Origin: Microvirga sp. VF16
GTDB taxonomy: Bacteria > Pseudomonadota > Alphaproteobacteria > Rhizobiales > Beijerinckiaceae
Direction: 5' to 3'
NCBI RefSeq assembly: GCF_016864375.1
Contig: NZ_CP069359.1
Location: 62,001 to 126,000, forward strand
DNA length: 64,000 bases
The notes beneath the pieces are model-generated. The model saw only the letters and a program-made list of their open reading frames with translations. It made no database searches and was not told the origin of the DNA. The translations under genes were made by a program, and so were the position numbers. Shown here in pieces: positions 33,632 to 42,405 of this stretch (the stretch's first letter is position 1; each line of letters begins with the position of its first letter).

Positions 33632-34131
33632 AGGTCGTCATCACCATCGCGGGCGAAAAGCATTGGCTCTGGCGGGCCGTGGACCAGAATGGGATTGTGC
33701 TCGACTTCCTCGTCCAGAGTCGCCGCAACGCAAAGGCGGCCAAGCGCCTGCTGCGGAAGTTGCTCAAGAAGCAAGGTGCGGCACCGCGCGTGATGATTAC
33801 GGACAAACTCGCCAGCTACGGCGCGGCCCAGCGCGAGATCATGCCGGGTGTCGAGCATCGCCAGCATAGGGGCTTGAACAATCGTGCGGAGAACAGCCAT
33901 CAGCCCACCCGGCGACGCGAGCGGATCATGAAGCGCTTCAAATCACCCGGGCAGGCCCAGCGCTTTCTCTCGGTTCATGATCAGATTGCAAACCTCTTCC
34001 GCCGTCCCGCCAACACCAGCGCCGCTGATCATCGCAAGTCCCGAGCGCGGGCCTTTCTGGTCTGGCACGAGGTGACTGGCGTTGCCGCTGGCTTCTGATC
34101 TGACGATCCGGGACGGGCAGACCTAACTCAG

Positions 34132-34157
34132 CCCGTTTAGTTGACGATGCCTCACCT
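34132..34157. repeat. 26-bp dispersed repeat, copy 1
   Basis: CCCGTT-TA-GTTGACGATGCCTCACCT; the same sequence with AT in place of TA occurs at 46125-46150. Both lie in intergenic DNA. Origin unknown. Confidence 0.6.
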
Positions 34158-34226
34158 ATGTGGGACAGTGCAGACAGACATTAAGCAGATAGGCGCGTCT
34201 CTCACCGTGCGAACGAGCAACCCGGT

Positions 34227-36005
34227 TCATCCATATTGCTCGTTCTCCAGAACTTCCCGAACTGCTTGCTCAATCTGGTTGACCCAAGCTGGAATTGAGC
34301 CAGGAAGCAGGCGGGCGAGATCGCCTCCCGAGGCACTGGCAGACCGTACCTGTGACGCCGCAGAGCGGGCCTGTGGTATGTCGCCGAGCAGCGTGCAGCA
34401 CAGAACAACGATTTTGAGGGCAGGAACCCAGTGCGGGCGCAGGGACAGGGCTCGGCGTGCGGTGCTCAGTCCAGCTTCAGGATTCCCGGAAAAGATGTAG
34501 GCCACGGACAACAGAAACAGCCACGTGAAGTTCTGCGGATCAAAGGGGGAAAGCCGCAGCCCATGCTCCAGGGGTTCAATCGCATCTTGTGGGCGACCGC
34601 TATGGAGACAGGCGGCTCCGAGGATCAGGTGCCCAAGGGCGAAACTCGGGCTGAGGCTGAGAGCCCGTCGCGCAGCTTCGATGGCAGTATCGCACTCGCC
34701 GCCAAACACATGAGTCACCGCGACGGCATAGTGCGAGTACGGGTTTTTCTCATCAAGTTCGACGGCCTTCAGACCAGCTTCCATTCCACTTTGCAGACTG
34801 ACCTCCGGATCGTTCCCCCATCCGTAAGCGGCAAGACCAGCCTCGACGCGTGCCAACCAGATGTATCCATCTGCGGAGTTAGACTCGACTTCAATCGCTT
34901 TCAGGAAAAGCTCGCGGGCACGGCGATGCGACTCGGGCCTAATCTTGTGGAACTCCCACATGCCCCGGCGGACGAGGTCCCAGGCGCTGAGGCTCTGCGG
35001 GCGCTCCGCGCCACGCTGCCCTTCCTTCTTGAGGAGTTCGGGCTCGATGGCTCCTGCAACCTCCTCAGCGACTTGGTCCTGGAGGACAAGGATATCGCAA
35101 ACATCGCGATCATACCGCTCTGCCCAAAGGGAGCCGCCGGTTTCCGCCTCCGTGAGTTGGGCCGAGATGCGGACGTGAGAGCCGCTTCGGCGCACGCTGC
35201 CGCTGAGGATGTAGCGGACGCCCAATCGTCGAGCGACTTGCTCCGTCTCGATGGCTTTGCCCTTGAAGGCGAAGGATGAACTGCGAGCGGTGACGAAAAG
35301 CCAGCGGTCTTTGGCAAGGGCGGTGATGATGTCGTCCGTGATCCCGTCAGCGAAATACTCCTGTTCCGGGTCGCCACTCAGGTTCGTAAATGGAAGTACG
35401 GCAATAGACGGCTTGTCGGTGCGGTTCGGGCTCGGGCGCGCTGCCTTTGGCTCACGAGCGGATATGTCTCCGCTCCTCAAGGCGTAAACCCGAATGGGGC
35501 GGGCAATGTTCTTGAGGCGTTGTTCGCCCCGATCCTCAAAGGGCAACAACAACTTCCCCTCAAGCTCGTCGTAGACTTTGCCTGAGATACAGATGCCGCC
35601 AGGGTCGGCGATGCTCTCCAAGCGAACGGCGATGTTCACACTGTCGCCGAAGATGTCACCATCTGCGCTGATGAGAATATCTCCCAGGTTGATGCCCATC
35701 CGTAGCTGGATACCGCCTCCTTCGGGCTGATGCTCAGCCCACTCGGCGACACCGGCTTGAGCCTCCACTGCGCACAGAACAGCTTCGACTGGGCTGGCGA
35801 ACTCCAGGAGCGCGCCATCACCCATGGTCTTCACCATGCGCCCTCGATGCCGAGATGCAGCAGGTTCGATAATCTCCGACATAGTTGTTCGAATAGCGGA
35901 GAGTGTACCTGCCTCATCCGCCTCCATCCGCCCCGACGCACCCACCACGTCAGCCGCCAGGATGGCTGCCAGCCGCCGTTCGACCCTGTGCTCCTGCCGA
36001 TCCAT
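34227..36005 (-). CDS. Class III adenylate/guanylate cyclase with TolB-like and TPR regions
   Basis: A 592-residue cytoplasmic protein. Residues 8-175 form a class III cyclase domain with metal-binding Asp19 (AAILAADVV) and Asp63 (KTMGDGALLEF), and RMGINLGDI. Residues 195-310 match the TolB-like segment IAVLPFTNLSGDPEQEYFADG. The remainder has TPR-type helical pairs (ALSLSPSFALGHLILG and others). Such cyclases are numerous in Rhizobiales and tie cAMP to unknown inputs. In the first motif GASGRM replaces the usual GYSRLM, so substrate contacts may differ. Confidence 0.9.
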   Translation of the reverse strand: MDRQEHRVERRLAAILAADVVGASGRMEADEAGTLSAIRTTMSEIIEPAASRHRGRMVKTMGDGALLEFASPVEAVLCAVEAQAGVAEWAEHQPEGGGIQLRMGINLGDILISADGDIFGDSVNIAVRLESIADPGGICISGKVYDELEGKLLLPFEDRGEQRLKNIARPIRVYALRSGDISAREPKAARPSPNRTDKPSIAVLPFTNLSGDPEQEYFADGITDDIITALAKDRWLFVTARSSSFAFKGKAIETEQVARRLGVRYILSGSVRRSGSHVRISAQLTEAETGGSLWAERYDRDVCDILVLQDQVAEEVAGAIEPELLKKEGQRGAERPQSLSAWDLVRRGMWEFHKIRPESHRRARELFLKAIEVESNSADGYIWLARVEAGLAAYGWGNDPEVSLQSGMEAGLKAVELDEKNPYSHYAVAVTHVFGGECDTAIEAARRALSLSPSFALGHLILGAACLHSGRPQDAIEPLEHGLRLSPFDPQNFTWLFLLSVAYIFSGNPEAGLSTARRALSLRPHWVPALKIVVLCCTLLGDIPQARSAASQVRSASASGGDLARLLPGSIPAWVNQIEQAVREVLENEQYG

Positions 36006-36110
36006 CGGACCCTAAGTGCCCTTCCGGAGGGAATTGTGCTGCTGACCGAATGAGGTGTCCAGTCTTGGCTGATTAACTACCAAGCCTTGCCGAGAGCATC
36101 ATGCGGTAGA

Positions 36111-36135
36111 GGAACAGGTCAAGCTTACCAGCGTT
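36111..36135 (+). promoter_or_regulatory. EcfG-like promoter
   Basis: GGAAC, 16 bases, CGTT, which fits the alphaproteobacterial general stress sigma factor consensus GGAAC-N16/17-CGTT. It ends 28 bp before the lipoprotein start at 36164. Confidence 0.55.
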
Positions 36136-36163
36136 GCCTTTGATCTTGTCGAAGGCGCTCCTC

Positions 36164-36583
36164 ATGCCCGATCATTCTCTCACGACCGCTGTGTCCCTTT
36201 TCTTATTGGTCCTTACCTTAGGAGCTTGCCAGACGGACACCGGAACCGGGTTCGCCACGGGAGTGGCAGGCGGTGCCGTCGTCGGGGCAGTTGTGGGCGG
36301 TCCAGTCGGCGCGGCTGTCGGCGGCATCGCTGGTGCGGCGGTTGGTGGCATCCTGACCGCTGAGGAGACGAGGCGGGTCCGCACTTATGTAGCGGCGCAA
36401 CGGAACCCCTCGATCCAGGTCGCCGAACCGGTGACAGTGGGGCAACGTGCGCCACCGAGCGCACGTCTGTCTCCGCTTCCAGCCAGCGTTGGCCTTCGAA
36501 ATCCCTATCGCTATACGGTTGTGAACGACCGAACGGTGCTGGTTGATCCGCGCAGCCGTCAGATCGTCGAGATCGTCGAGTAA
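36164..36583 (+). CDS. Glycine-zipper lipoprotein (DUF1236-like C-terminus)
   Basis: A 139-residue envelope protein: signal TAVSLFLLVLTLGAC with a lipobox Cys, then a glycine zipper (VAGGAVVGAVVGGPVGAAVG), a linker, and a terminal YRYTVVNDRTVLVDPRSRQI block like DUF1236 proteins. Likely outer-membrane or periplasmic and stress-induced, given the EcfG-like promoter just upstream. Confidence 0.8.
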   Translation: MPDHSLTTAVSLFLLVLTLGACQTDTGTGFATGVAGGAVVGAVVGGPVGAAVGGIAGAAVGGILTAEETRRVRTYVAAQRNPSIQVAEPVTVGQRAPPSARLSPLPASVGLRNPYRYTVVNDRTVLVDPRSRQIVEIVE

Positions 36584-36651
36584 GCGCCTCGCCAGACTCG
36601 GATCAGAGGGTTATGGCTCTGTGCATCTCGTGGCCGTAGCGCAGTAGCGAA

Positions 36652-36671
36652 AAGGGGCCTTGCGGCCCCTT
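36652..36671. terminator. Bidirectional terminator
   Basis: AAGGGGCC-TTGC-GGCCCCTT between the convergent lipoprotein and PRC-barrel genes; an 8-bp perfect stem flanked by A-rich sequence on the left. Confidence 0.75.
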
Positions 36672-36689
36672 CCTGGCAGGATGATCCTC

Positions 36690-37295
36690 TCAGCGAGCGT
36701 ACTTGAACTCGGGAGCCGCCTTGAGTTGGTCCTTGGTCATGTTCGTTGTCAGCATCGCATGATCGGGAGCCGAACGGGCAGCCGCATCAGCAGGCCGATC
36801 CGTGGCCACTGTGCCGGTGGTGGTCGGCGCAGTTGGGCTGACCGCCCCCGGAGCCGTTGCGGTAGCTCTTGGAGCAGCCGGGGCATTCGGATCGGTCGTC
36901 GTGGCGGTGGTCGCCACCGCACGCGGCTCATTCACGAACTTCACCTGATCGAACGGGATCGCCACATCGCGCTCACCGATACCCAGGAAGCCGCCGACAC
37001 CCACGACCACGGCCTGGATTTTGCCGCTGCTATCCACGAGCAGTTCGCTGATGTCGCCGATCTTCTCGTTATTCTGGTTGTAGATATCCAGCCCTTCGAG
37101 CTTGGAGGCTCGCCATTGTCCCGGCTGCTCCTGCGTCATCCAGGTGCCGGTGTTCATCTGCCCGGATGAGGGAGCAGTGGCGGACGCAGCAGGTGGGGCT
37201 GCTGTGGAGCCTGCGGGCGGACTCGTTTGGGCCAGAACCGGGCCTGCCATCAGGGTTGTACCAAGAAGAGCTAACGCAAGATGCTTCGCAAACAT
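36690..37295 (-). CDS. Exported PRC-barrel protein
   Basis: A 201-residue protein with a Sec signal (HLALALLGTTLMAGPVLAQ), an Ala/Pro/Thr-rich linker, a PRC-barrel (LEGLDIYNQNNEKIGDIS ... VVVGVGGFLGIGERDVAIPF) and a long low-complexity Ala/Thr tail ending LKAAPEFKYAR. Proteins of this type are common in Methylobacteriaceae stress regulons; binding partner unknown. Start at 37295 supported by the signal peptide and GGAGGAAC upstream. Confidence 0.88.
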   Translation of the reverse strand: MFAKHLALALLGTTLMAGPVLAQTSPPAGSTAAPPAASATAPSSGQMNTGTWMTQEQPGQWRASKLEGLDIYNQNNEKIGDISELLVDSSGKIQAVVVGVGGFLGIGERDVAIPFDQVKFVNEPRAVATTATTTDPNAPAAPRATATAPGAVSPTAPTTTGTVATDRPADAAARSAPDHAMLTTNMTKDQLKAAPEFKYAR

Positions 37296-37608
37296 GTGTT
37301 CCTCCAGGGCGTTCGTGCGTCGTAAGGCGCACACCAGAATAACGTGGAAGCTAGGCGTTCCGTTCTGGCGCAGGTTTCGCTCTCATCGGAGGAACTGGTG
37401 CCGGGTTCGTGGCATTGCCATACGCAGCATGTTTTCCCCTGAGAGACCTGCCCCGTCCCCGGACGGGGCTTTTGTTGGTGGTGGTCAATCAGGTCCGACG
37501 TGGAACACGTTGAGGCTGTTTGCGGTTCTTTGGGCTCAAAGCTGCGGCGTTCCGCCTTCGCCACAAACCCGGGCGGTCGGCGACGAAGATATTCTCGGAC
37601 ACCGGGGA

Positions 37609-38013
37609 TCAGATGCCCCAGTAATAGGGCGTCCTCCAGTAGTCGTGCAGTTCCCGCTCGCGCTCCCGATCCGACCAGTCGTAGTCGTCGCGATCCCGGT
37701 AGAAGGTCGGAGCGCCACGAAGCTGCTCTTCGGTGATGTCCGTGCGGTAGCCACCCAGGCCAGTATCGTAGGTCAACTTGCTCCACGGGATGGTGTGCTC
37801 GTTCTCGCCCATCCCGAGGAAGCCGCCGAATGACATCACCGCATAGGCGACCTTGCCGCTGAGCTTCTCGATCATCAGGCGCTTGATCGAGCCAAGGTGG
37901 TTGCCCTGCGGATCATACACTGCCGTTCCTTCCACCCGATCACTCTCGATCAGGGGCTTGCCTGTCATCACGCCAGGAGCATTGGTGTTGGCTGTAGCAT
38001 CTGTCTGGGCCAT
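37609..38013 (-). CDS. Cytoplasmic PRC-barrel protein
   Basis: 134 residues without signal peptide. The PRC-barrel reads VYDPQGNHLGSIKRLMIEKL and AYAVMSFGGFLGMGENEHTI, and the C-terminus is strongly charged (RDRDDYDWSDRERERELHDY) and ends in WGI. It is a sibling of the exported protein at 36690 and probably part of the same stress set. Confidence 0.88.
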   Translation of the reverse strand: MAQTDATANTNAPGVMTGKPLIESDRVEGTAVYDPQGNHLGSIKRLMIEKLSGKVAYAVMSFGGFLGMGENEHTIPWSKLTYDTGLGGYRTDITEEQLRGAPTFYRDRDDYDWSDRERERELHDYWRTPYYWGI

Positions 38014-38167
38014 ATGGCGTCTCCTCTTCGGGTTACAGAAGACCTTGATGCCCCTGGTAACCTCTCATGCGCTATGCTGCGACGGGAGGTGCTTGTCTTG
38101 ATTGAGGTCCGCGCAGAGTTGTAGTTGAGCCTCCGCGCTGCGCGCATCCCATTTGCTTTGCGCTGTC

Positions 38168-38767
38168 CTAGTGATGCTGATGGCCACGGTGTGCTGCATA
38201 GCCACGATCTGAACGGCCATAATCCGGCACATGCCTGTCTCGGTTTCGCCTCTCGCCATGGATCATCCAAGCCAGCGCATAGCCGATGGCTCCAGCTATG
38301 AAGAGCGAGAGGAGCGGGTTTGCCGTCGTGTACTGGGTTACAAGGCTTTGCCCCTCACGGACATATCGCTCAGCCTGCGGATAGCGTTCGCCTGCTTGCC
38401 GCACGTAGCGCTCACCCTGGCTGTACACATTCCCTGCGGCTTCGGCGGCATTTCCGGCCACATCGCTGAGAGCCTCCCGCACCTGATCAAGAACATGCTC
38501 GGTTGAGTCCTGCTCCGCTCGGCTCTGTTGGTCATCCACCGATGAGGCACGGGCTTCCTGATCAGGACGAGCAGGCTTAGGCCCTTTGGTGATGGTCACA
38601 GAGACCGGATCACTCGTCGGGAACGTCTCCTCGATGGCATGGTCGAGCCGTGCATCGAGGTTCTCCTGCGAGTTTTCGGGCAGCTTATTGTCTGGTGGAC
38701 ACTCCGCAGACTGAGGCTCCGCCCTATCAGAAATGGGTTGGCCGCTGATGCCGGGTGAGTTCACCAT
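38168..38767 (-). CDS. DUF883/ElaB-like membrane-anchored stress protein
   Basis: 199 residues: a polar N-terminal half containing ETFPTSDPVSVTITKG, a motif frequent in Rhizobiales stress proteins, a helical segment with YSQGERYVRQAGERYPQAER repeats, then one membrane helix (LLSLFIAGAIGYALAWMIHG) near the C-terminus. This layout resembles DUF883 proteins. Start at 38767 chosen because the EcfG-like promoter at 38821-38847 lies just upstream; a longer frame would overlap it. Confidence 0.75.
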   Translation of the reverse strand: MVNSPGISGQPISDRAEPQSAECPPDNKLPENSQENLDARLDHAIEETFPTSDPVSVTITKGPKPARPDQEARASSVDDQQSRAEQDSTEHVLDQVREALSDVAGNAAEAAGNVYSQGERYVRQAGERYPQAERYVREGQSLVTQYTTANPLLSLFIAGAIGYALAWMIHGERRNRDRHVPDYGRSDRGYAAHRGHQHH

Positions 38768-38820
38768 ATGCGCCCTCCAGGACACTCCGAGCAGGTGTGT
38801 CGGCAACCTGCACCCCATGT

Positions 38821-38847
38821 AACGCCAAGGCCGCGCGAGCCGTTCCG
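38821..38847 (-). promoter_or_regulatory. EcfG-like promoter
   Basis: On the minus strand GGAAC, 17 bases, CGTTA, 54 bp before the start of the DUF883-like gene. It matches the general stress response consensus. Confidence 0.6.
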
Positions 38848-39051
38848 ATGCGCTTTGCCTTATGTAAGAGGGCATGGCTGAAGGGCAGGGATCAACAGAT
38901 CGTCTGCAAAGCGCAAGCAACGACGGCTTTGGGCGATGATGAGATGTACCAAGAGGTTGGGGAGCCGGATGATCGGGGTGGCTGCGGATATGATGGAGGC
39001 ACGCTAATAACGCTCTACAGGAGCAACTCTAAGGGTTCCAGATCGCAGAGT

Positions 39052-39333
39052 TCAGGCTTCCTGAGTGCGCTTTGTGATATGTGCCCGGTACGCCGCTGCC
39101 GATTTCATGGGGATCGTGCCAGCGTCGGTCAGCCTCACGATCTCGGCTTTGGCCCGTCGTGCCGCCTGCGTAGTGTAGGACGGCTTCAGCGTGACTTGAA
39201 TGCGGCTGGAGATGTGTCGTCGGTACACGCTGGCCTGCCGTGGATTGATGCTCTTCTTAGCGACAAGCTGATCCAATTGTTCATAAGCCTGCTGGGCTTC
39301 TGTCGGGGCGTAACTCTGCTTCTTCTCGAACAT
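39052..39333 (-). CDS. Small basic protein resembling ribosomal protein S20
   Basis: 93 residues, basic and helical. The C-terminal part, AEIVRLTDAGTIPMKSAAAY, followed by RAHITKR, parallels the bS20 ending with its KGxxHKNTAxRKxSRL pattern. A similar pattern occurs earlier (LVAKKSINPRQASVYRRHIS), so the protein may hold two helical repeats. It could be a bS20 paralogue or another RNA-binding helical bundle; function not known. Start has AAGGATATCCCC upstream. Confidence 0.6.
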   Translation of the reverse strand: MFEKKQSYAPTEAQQAYEQLDQLVAKKSINPRQASVYRRHISSRIQVTLKPSYTTQAARRAKAEIVRLTDAGTIPMKSAAAYRAHITKRTQEA

Positions 39334-39447
39334 GGGGATATCCTTTCGGTGATGAACCGGGCCATTTGGGCGCTGGCCTCAGCTATTTTCCGATAACGTC
39401 CTATCTTACTACGCAGGCTGTTGCCGCGCCTAGAATGGGAGAACTTC

Positions 39448-39705
39448 ATGGCCATGAAGTATGTCATGCTCAAACTCGATGGTGGCGAGTTGCTCCCGCT
39501 ACTCTTCCCCGAGTTCATGCAGCACTCGCACATAGCCCAGTCTGTTCCGGCCACAGTGGTGAGCGCCGGTCGGGTCTCTTTGGAGGCCGGAAAGCTCATT
39601 GCCCATAGCGCATCAAGCTCACTGGATGTCTGTTCACGAGAGGAGGATAGTGGGATTATTCAGGCATATTTTGATGGACAGAATGTTATCCAGCAGGAGC
39701 TTTAA
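39448..39705 (+). CDS. Hypothetical protein
   Basis: 85 residues starting MAMKYVMLKLDGGELLPLLF. ATG 39448 is preceded by GGGAGAACTTC, a fair ribosome-binding site. Beta-rich, no signal or membrane segment. No domain recognised. It precedes the hfq-like gene by 91 bp on the same strand. Confidence 0.55.
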   Translation: MAMKYVMLKLDGGELLPLLFPEFMQHSHIAQSVPATVVSAGRVSLEAGKLIAHSASSSLDVCSREEDSGIIQAYFDGQNVIQQEL

Positions 39706-39796
39706 CCTGATACATGATAGGAACGGCTATCAGGCTGCTCCGCGTGATTGGTTTCAACGGTACGTCGATATCCTAAGCTTGCAACAGGAACGGGTA

Positions 39797-40039
39797 ATGT
39801 CCGCACAAAGCACCGAAGCCCTTCAAGGAATGTTCCTGAAACAGGTTCGTGATAATAGAGTTGAAGTCACCATCTTTCTGGCGAACGGGATTAGGCTCCA
39901 GGGTCAGATCAGATCGTTTGACAACTTCACAGTCCAGCTTGTTCGGGGCAACGGGACACAGATCGTCTACAAGCATGCTATCTCGGCGATCCACCCAGCA
40001 GAGCCAGTGCAACTGATAGACCCAGCTTCATTGCGGTGA
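39797..40039 (+). CDS. hfq: RNA chaperone Hfq (paralogue)
   Basis: 80 residues with a full Sm fold: FLKQVRDNRVEVTIFLANGI, LQGQIRSFDNFTVQL (Sm1) and IVYKHAISAIHP (Sm2, with the YKHA signature). Gly and the KH pair needed for U-rich RNA binding are present; the proximal-face Q near the N-terminus is in STEALQGMFL. The usual Rhizobiales hfq lies before hflX; it does not here, so this is probably a second copy. Start ATG 39797 has CAGGAACGGGTA upstream. Confidence 0.9.
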   Translation: MSAQSTEALQGMFLKQVRDNRVEVTIFLANGIRLQGQIRSFDNFTVQLVRGNGTQIVYKHAISAIHPAEPVQLIDPASLR

Positions 40040-40176
40040 GAGAGCCCCTGTCCAAATCCTGCTGAGGATGCGGCTCGGATCACCTCAAAGCAGCATTCGA
40101 CAATTCAGTTGGCGCTTTTTGCGCTCTGCCGAGCTGCGTTGCAGTGGATTTATCTGTCGATCCGAGAGGAGCCCAC

Positions 40177-40410
40177 ATGAAGAAGGCGCGAAAGCTCTAT
40201 GAAAGCTCAAGTGGTGACCGCTGGTACTTGATCCGCGACCCTTCAGGAGGTCTGTTCATCCATTACGAAGCCAATGCGGCGTCCGGAGGGCACGTGGAAC
40301 ATGAGGACATCGTAACCTTCCTGAGTCGCGGCGATGGTCCGGAACAGCAGGAACTGCTGCGTTTGATCGGGACCCTCACGGAGGAACACCCTGCGACTAC
40401 AGGAAAATGA
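40177..40410 (+). CDS. Hypothetical protein, 77 residues
   Basis: Starts MKKARKLYESSSGDRWYLIR after GAGAGGAGCCCAC. Contains the phrase GGHVEHEDIVTFLSRGDGPE, which I associate with small uncharacterised Rhizobiales proteins. No signal peptide. Function unknown. Confidence 0.65.
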   Translation: MKKARKLYESSSGDRWYLIRDPSGGLFIHYEANAASGGHVEHEDIVTFLSRGDGPEQQELLRLIGTLTEEHPATTGK

Positions 40411-41201
40411 TCACTTCGACCAAGGTCCTCGCAGGACAGAAGAACCCCGCCAAGAAGCGCCATTACCCCAACCGCCACGGTTAGCCGACCAACCTGAGAT
40501 TAGGTGTCAGGAAAGTCAGTTATCGCCGCTTCCATAGCCATGCAGGATCAGCTTTTTCGCGGAACAGTCGGAGTGCCTCTGAGGACAGCCTGAGCAGAGG
40601 CTTCGATCCAACGGGCCACACCGCTCCTCCCGTTTGTACACGTGCATTGCCTCTGCGGAAAGTTTCGGCAGACCCTCAGTGGATATTCACTGACGCAACT
40701 CCTGCAAGGTCTTCTCAGGGTCTTAGAGTATGGCTGATCCCGCAGCCAAAATCGTTGAGGTGTCAAGCAGCGCTACCGAATCAGGCATGGTTCACCTCCC
40801 TCGGCATCAGCCTGTCCGGAAGCAGGGCGGTCTGTGAGTGTTACGACTCAATCCGTCGTAGCTATGAGGGCCTTCGGCCTCACACTTAGACACGGCGCAG
40901 TATGCAGGCCGTGCAGAGGAAATTTGGGCTTAAACGTGTCAGTAATAAGCCCAGAGGATGGCAGTATTCGCTAATTAATGTTAGTAAAATTGACCGTTCT
41001 GTTGGATTCACTGTGAATCAGCATCGAATGCTGCTCCCGAGCCGATTGTCATTAAGTGCCTAACTTTGCTTGCGAATCCAAGCCTCGGCGAGGTCGTCAT
41101 GGGCGCCGATCATGACCCCACCGAATTTCCATTTTGTCTCGCTAACCCAAAGCGTTGCGCCTCCCTTGCGAGGGGTCAACCTTCGGGGCTGATTCACACA
41201 G
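40411..41201. other. Gene-poor stretch, 791 bp
   Basis: No convincing gene. The only structure noted is a short hairpin, GAGG-GCCTTCGG-CCTC, at about 40866-40881. Frames present lack codon bias and ribosome-binding sites. Confidence 0.5.
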
Positions 41202-42048
41202 ATGACAGGCGAAGCTGACTGCGCTGCCTTTCTGCAATGGGCCCTGCCGCAGTTGCGGCTCCGTTGGGCGGGATTTCGCAGGGTTCACCACCAGGTCTGC
41301 AAGCGCCTTCGCTGGCGGCTCCGCGAACTCACGCTTGAGACACTCGATCACTACCGTCACCGACTCGAGACTGACCCTCACGAGTGGACCGTGCTGGACG
41401 ATCTCTGCCATGTCACGATTTCGCGCTTCTATCGCGACCGACAGGTCTTCGACGTTTTGGGACGCCTGATCCTGCCGGAATTGGCCGAGCGCGCGTTCAT
41501 GCATGCGCGCCCAATCCGCGGCTGGTGTGCGGGTTGTGCATCGGGCGAAGAAGCCTTCACGCTGAAGATCCTGTGGGATCTGGATGTTCGCCCTGGGGCA
41601 AAGCCGGTCAAACTTGAGGTGATCGGAACGGACGCGGACGACGCCGTGCTGCGGCGCGCTCTGAACGGCTGCTTTTCCTTTGGAAGCCTGAAAGATGCAC
41701 CGGTCCATTGGGTCGATGCCGCGTTTGAGCGCCGGCAGCAGTTGTACTGCATTCGGCCGGCCTATCGCGAGGGGGTGGCGTTCGAGCGCCACGATATCAG
41801 GTCTGAGCTGCCGGCCGGCATCTTCGATCTGGTTTTCTGCCGCAATATCGTCTTCCTATTTCGAGGCCGGGCTGCAGCGTACGGTCCTTGACCGCGTTGC
41901 CAGTGTGCTGCGGGTGGGCGGTTATCTTGTGATCGGCGCGCATGAGCAACTGCCTGATCCTACCGGATTATTTGAGCCGGTTGCGGGGTGCCGGGAGATC
42001 TTCCGCAGGGCTGGACCTGGGCGGGATCCGTCGCACACCGTTCAGTAA
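41202..42048 (+). pseudogene. CheR-type methyltransferase, frameshifted
   Basis: The first frame (to 41891) resembles CheR: an N-terminal helical part, VTISRFYRDRQVFDVL, GWCAGCASGEEAFTLK (SAM-binding motif I) and FDLVFCRNIVF. After a shift near 41855 the second frame reads YFEAGLQRTVLDRVASVLRV and GGYLVIGAHEQLP, to a stop at 42048. A two-base loss (or one-base gain) in the TTCCTATTTC run would explain it. No chemotaxis genes are near. Protein-glutamate substrate inferred. Confidence 0.8.
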
Positions 42049-42144
42049 CTCAGTTCGGTCTACGCCTCCGACAAACTCGGAGAGCATGAGATTTTGTGTT
42101 GGGGCAGCGAGTGAGAGATCCTTTCGAGAGTTGGCCGCGCCCGA

Positions 42145-42405
42145 TCAGAGGCAGAGAGTCAGAACTGCGGGCGACCTTCGTGCCCCACAGCTCCTTATGC
42201 TCTCATCGGGCAGGACGTATCCGCCGGCCCCGTTGTAGGTGATATGCTTCGCGTTGGAGGGCACGGGGGCAATCGATGCGACAGGCGCGTCCCAGGTGTC
42301 GCCCACATTCGCAAGTGGCAAGGGTTGTTGCGCCTGCTGCCGTCCACCGGACAAGACACCTGCGGCGAGGGTCAGACATATCAACAGGACGGGCGGCAGG
42401 CGCAT
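42145..42405 (-). pseudogene. Decayed paralogue of the proline-rich lipoprotein
   Basis: Begins MRLPPVLLICLTLAAGVLSG and shares the ANVGD...HITYNGAGGYVLPDESI region with the lipoprotein at 2894-3244, but the lipobox Cys is replaced by Gly-Gly, and after the LPDESI motif the frame diverges and ends early. Likely nonfunctional. Confidence 0.6.

Larger units (their letters stand above)
31525..34098 (+). pseudogene. IS6-family transposase, frameshifted and split by the intron
   Basis: The first exon encodes RHRFPAEVISHAVWLYFRF, MVEEMLAARGILVSHETV, then an extra C in the CCC run near 31682 shifts the frame to RQWAMKFGQTYANQIRRR and KAGDKWHLD. The intron follows after GATG; the second exon starts AG GTC GTC and reads EVVITIAGEKHWLWRAVDQ, MITDKLASYG and NNRAENSHQPTRRRER to the stop at 34098. 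Splicing would rebuild the DE of the first catalytic Asp motif exactly. The upstream frameshift alone would still inactivate the gene. Confidence 0.85.
31475..34110 (+). mobile_element. IS6-family element interrupted by a group II intron
   Basis: Weak terminal repeats share CGTCAGAT (31480-31487 and the complement at 34098-34105). Without the 1862-bp intron the element would be about 770 bp, normal for IS6. Limits approximate. Confidence 0.65.

Noticed and set aside
34431..35279. 282-codon frame antisense to the cyclase gene
   Set aside because: Shadow of a well supported gene, without motifs or ribosome-binding site.
37341..37376. EcfG-like promoter before the exported PRC-barrel gene (GGAAC then CGTT on the minus strand)
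   Set aside because: The spacing is 12 bases instead of 16-17.
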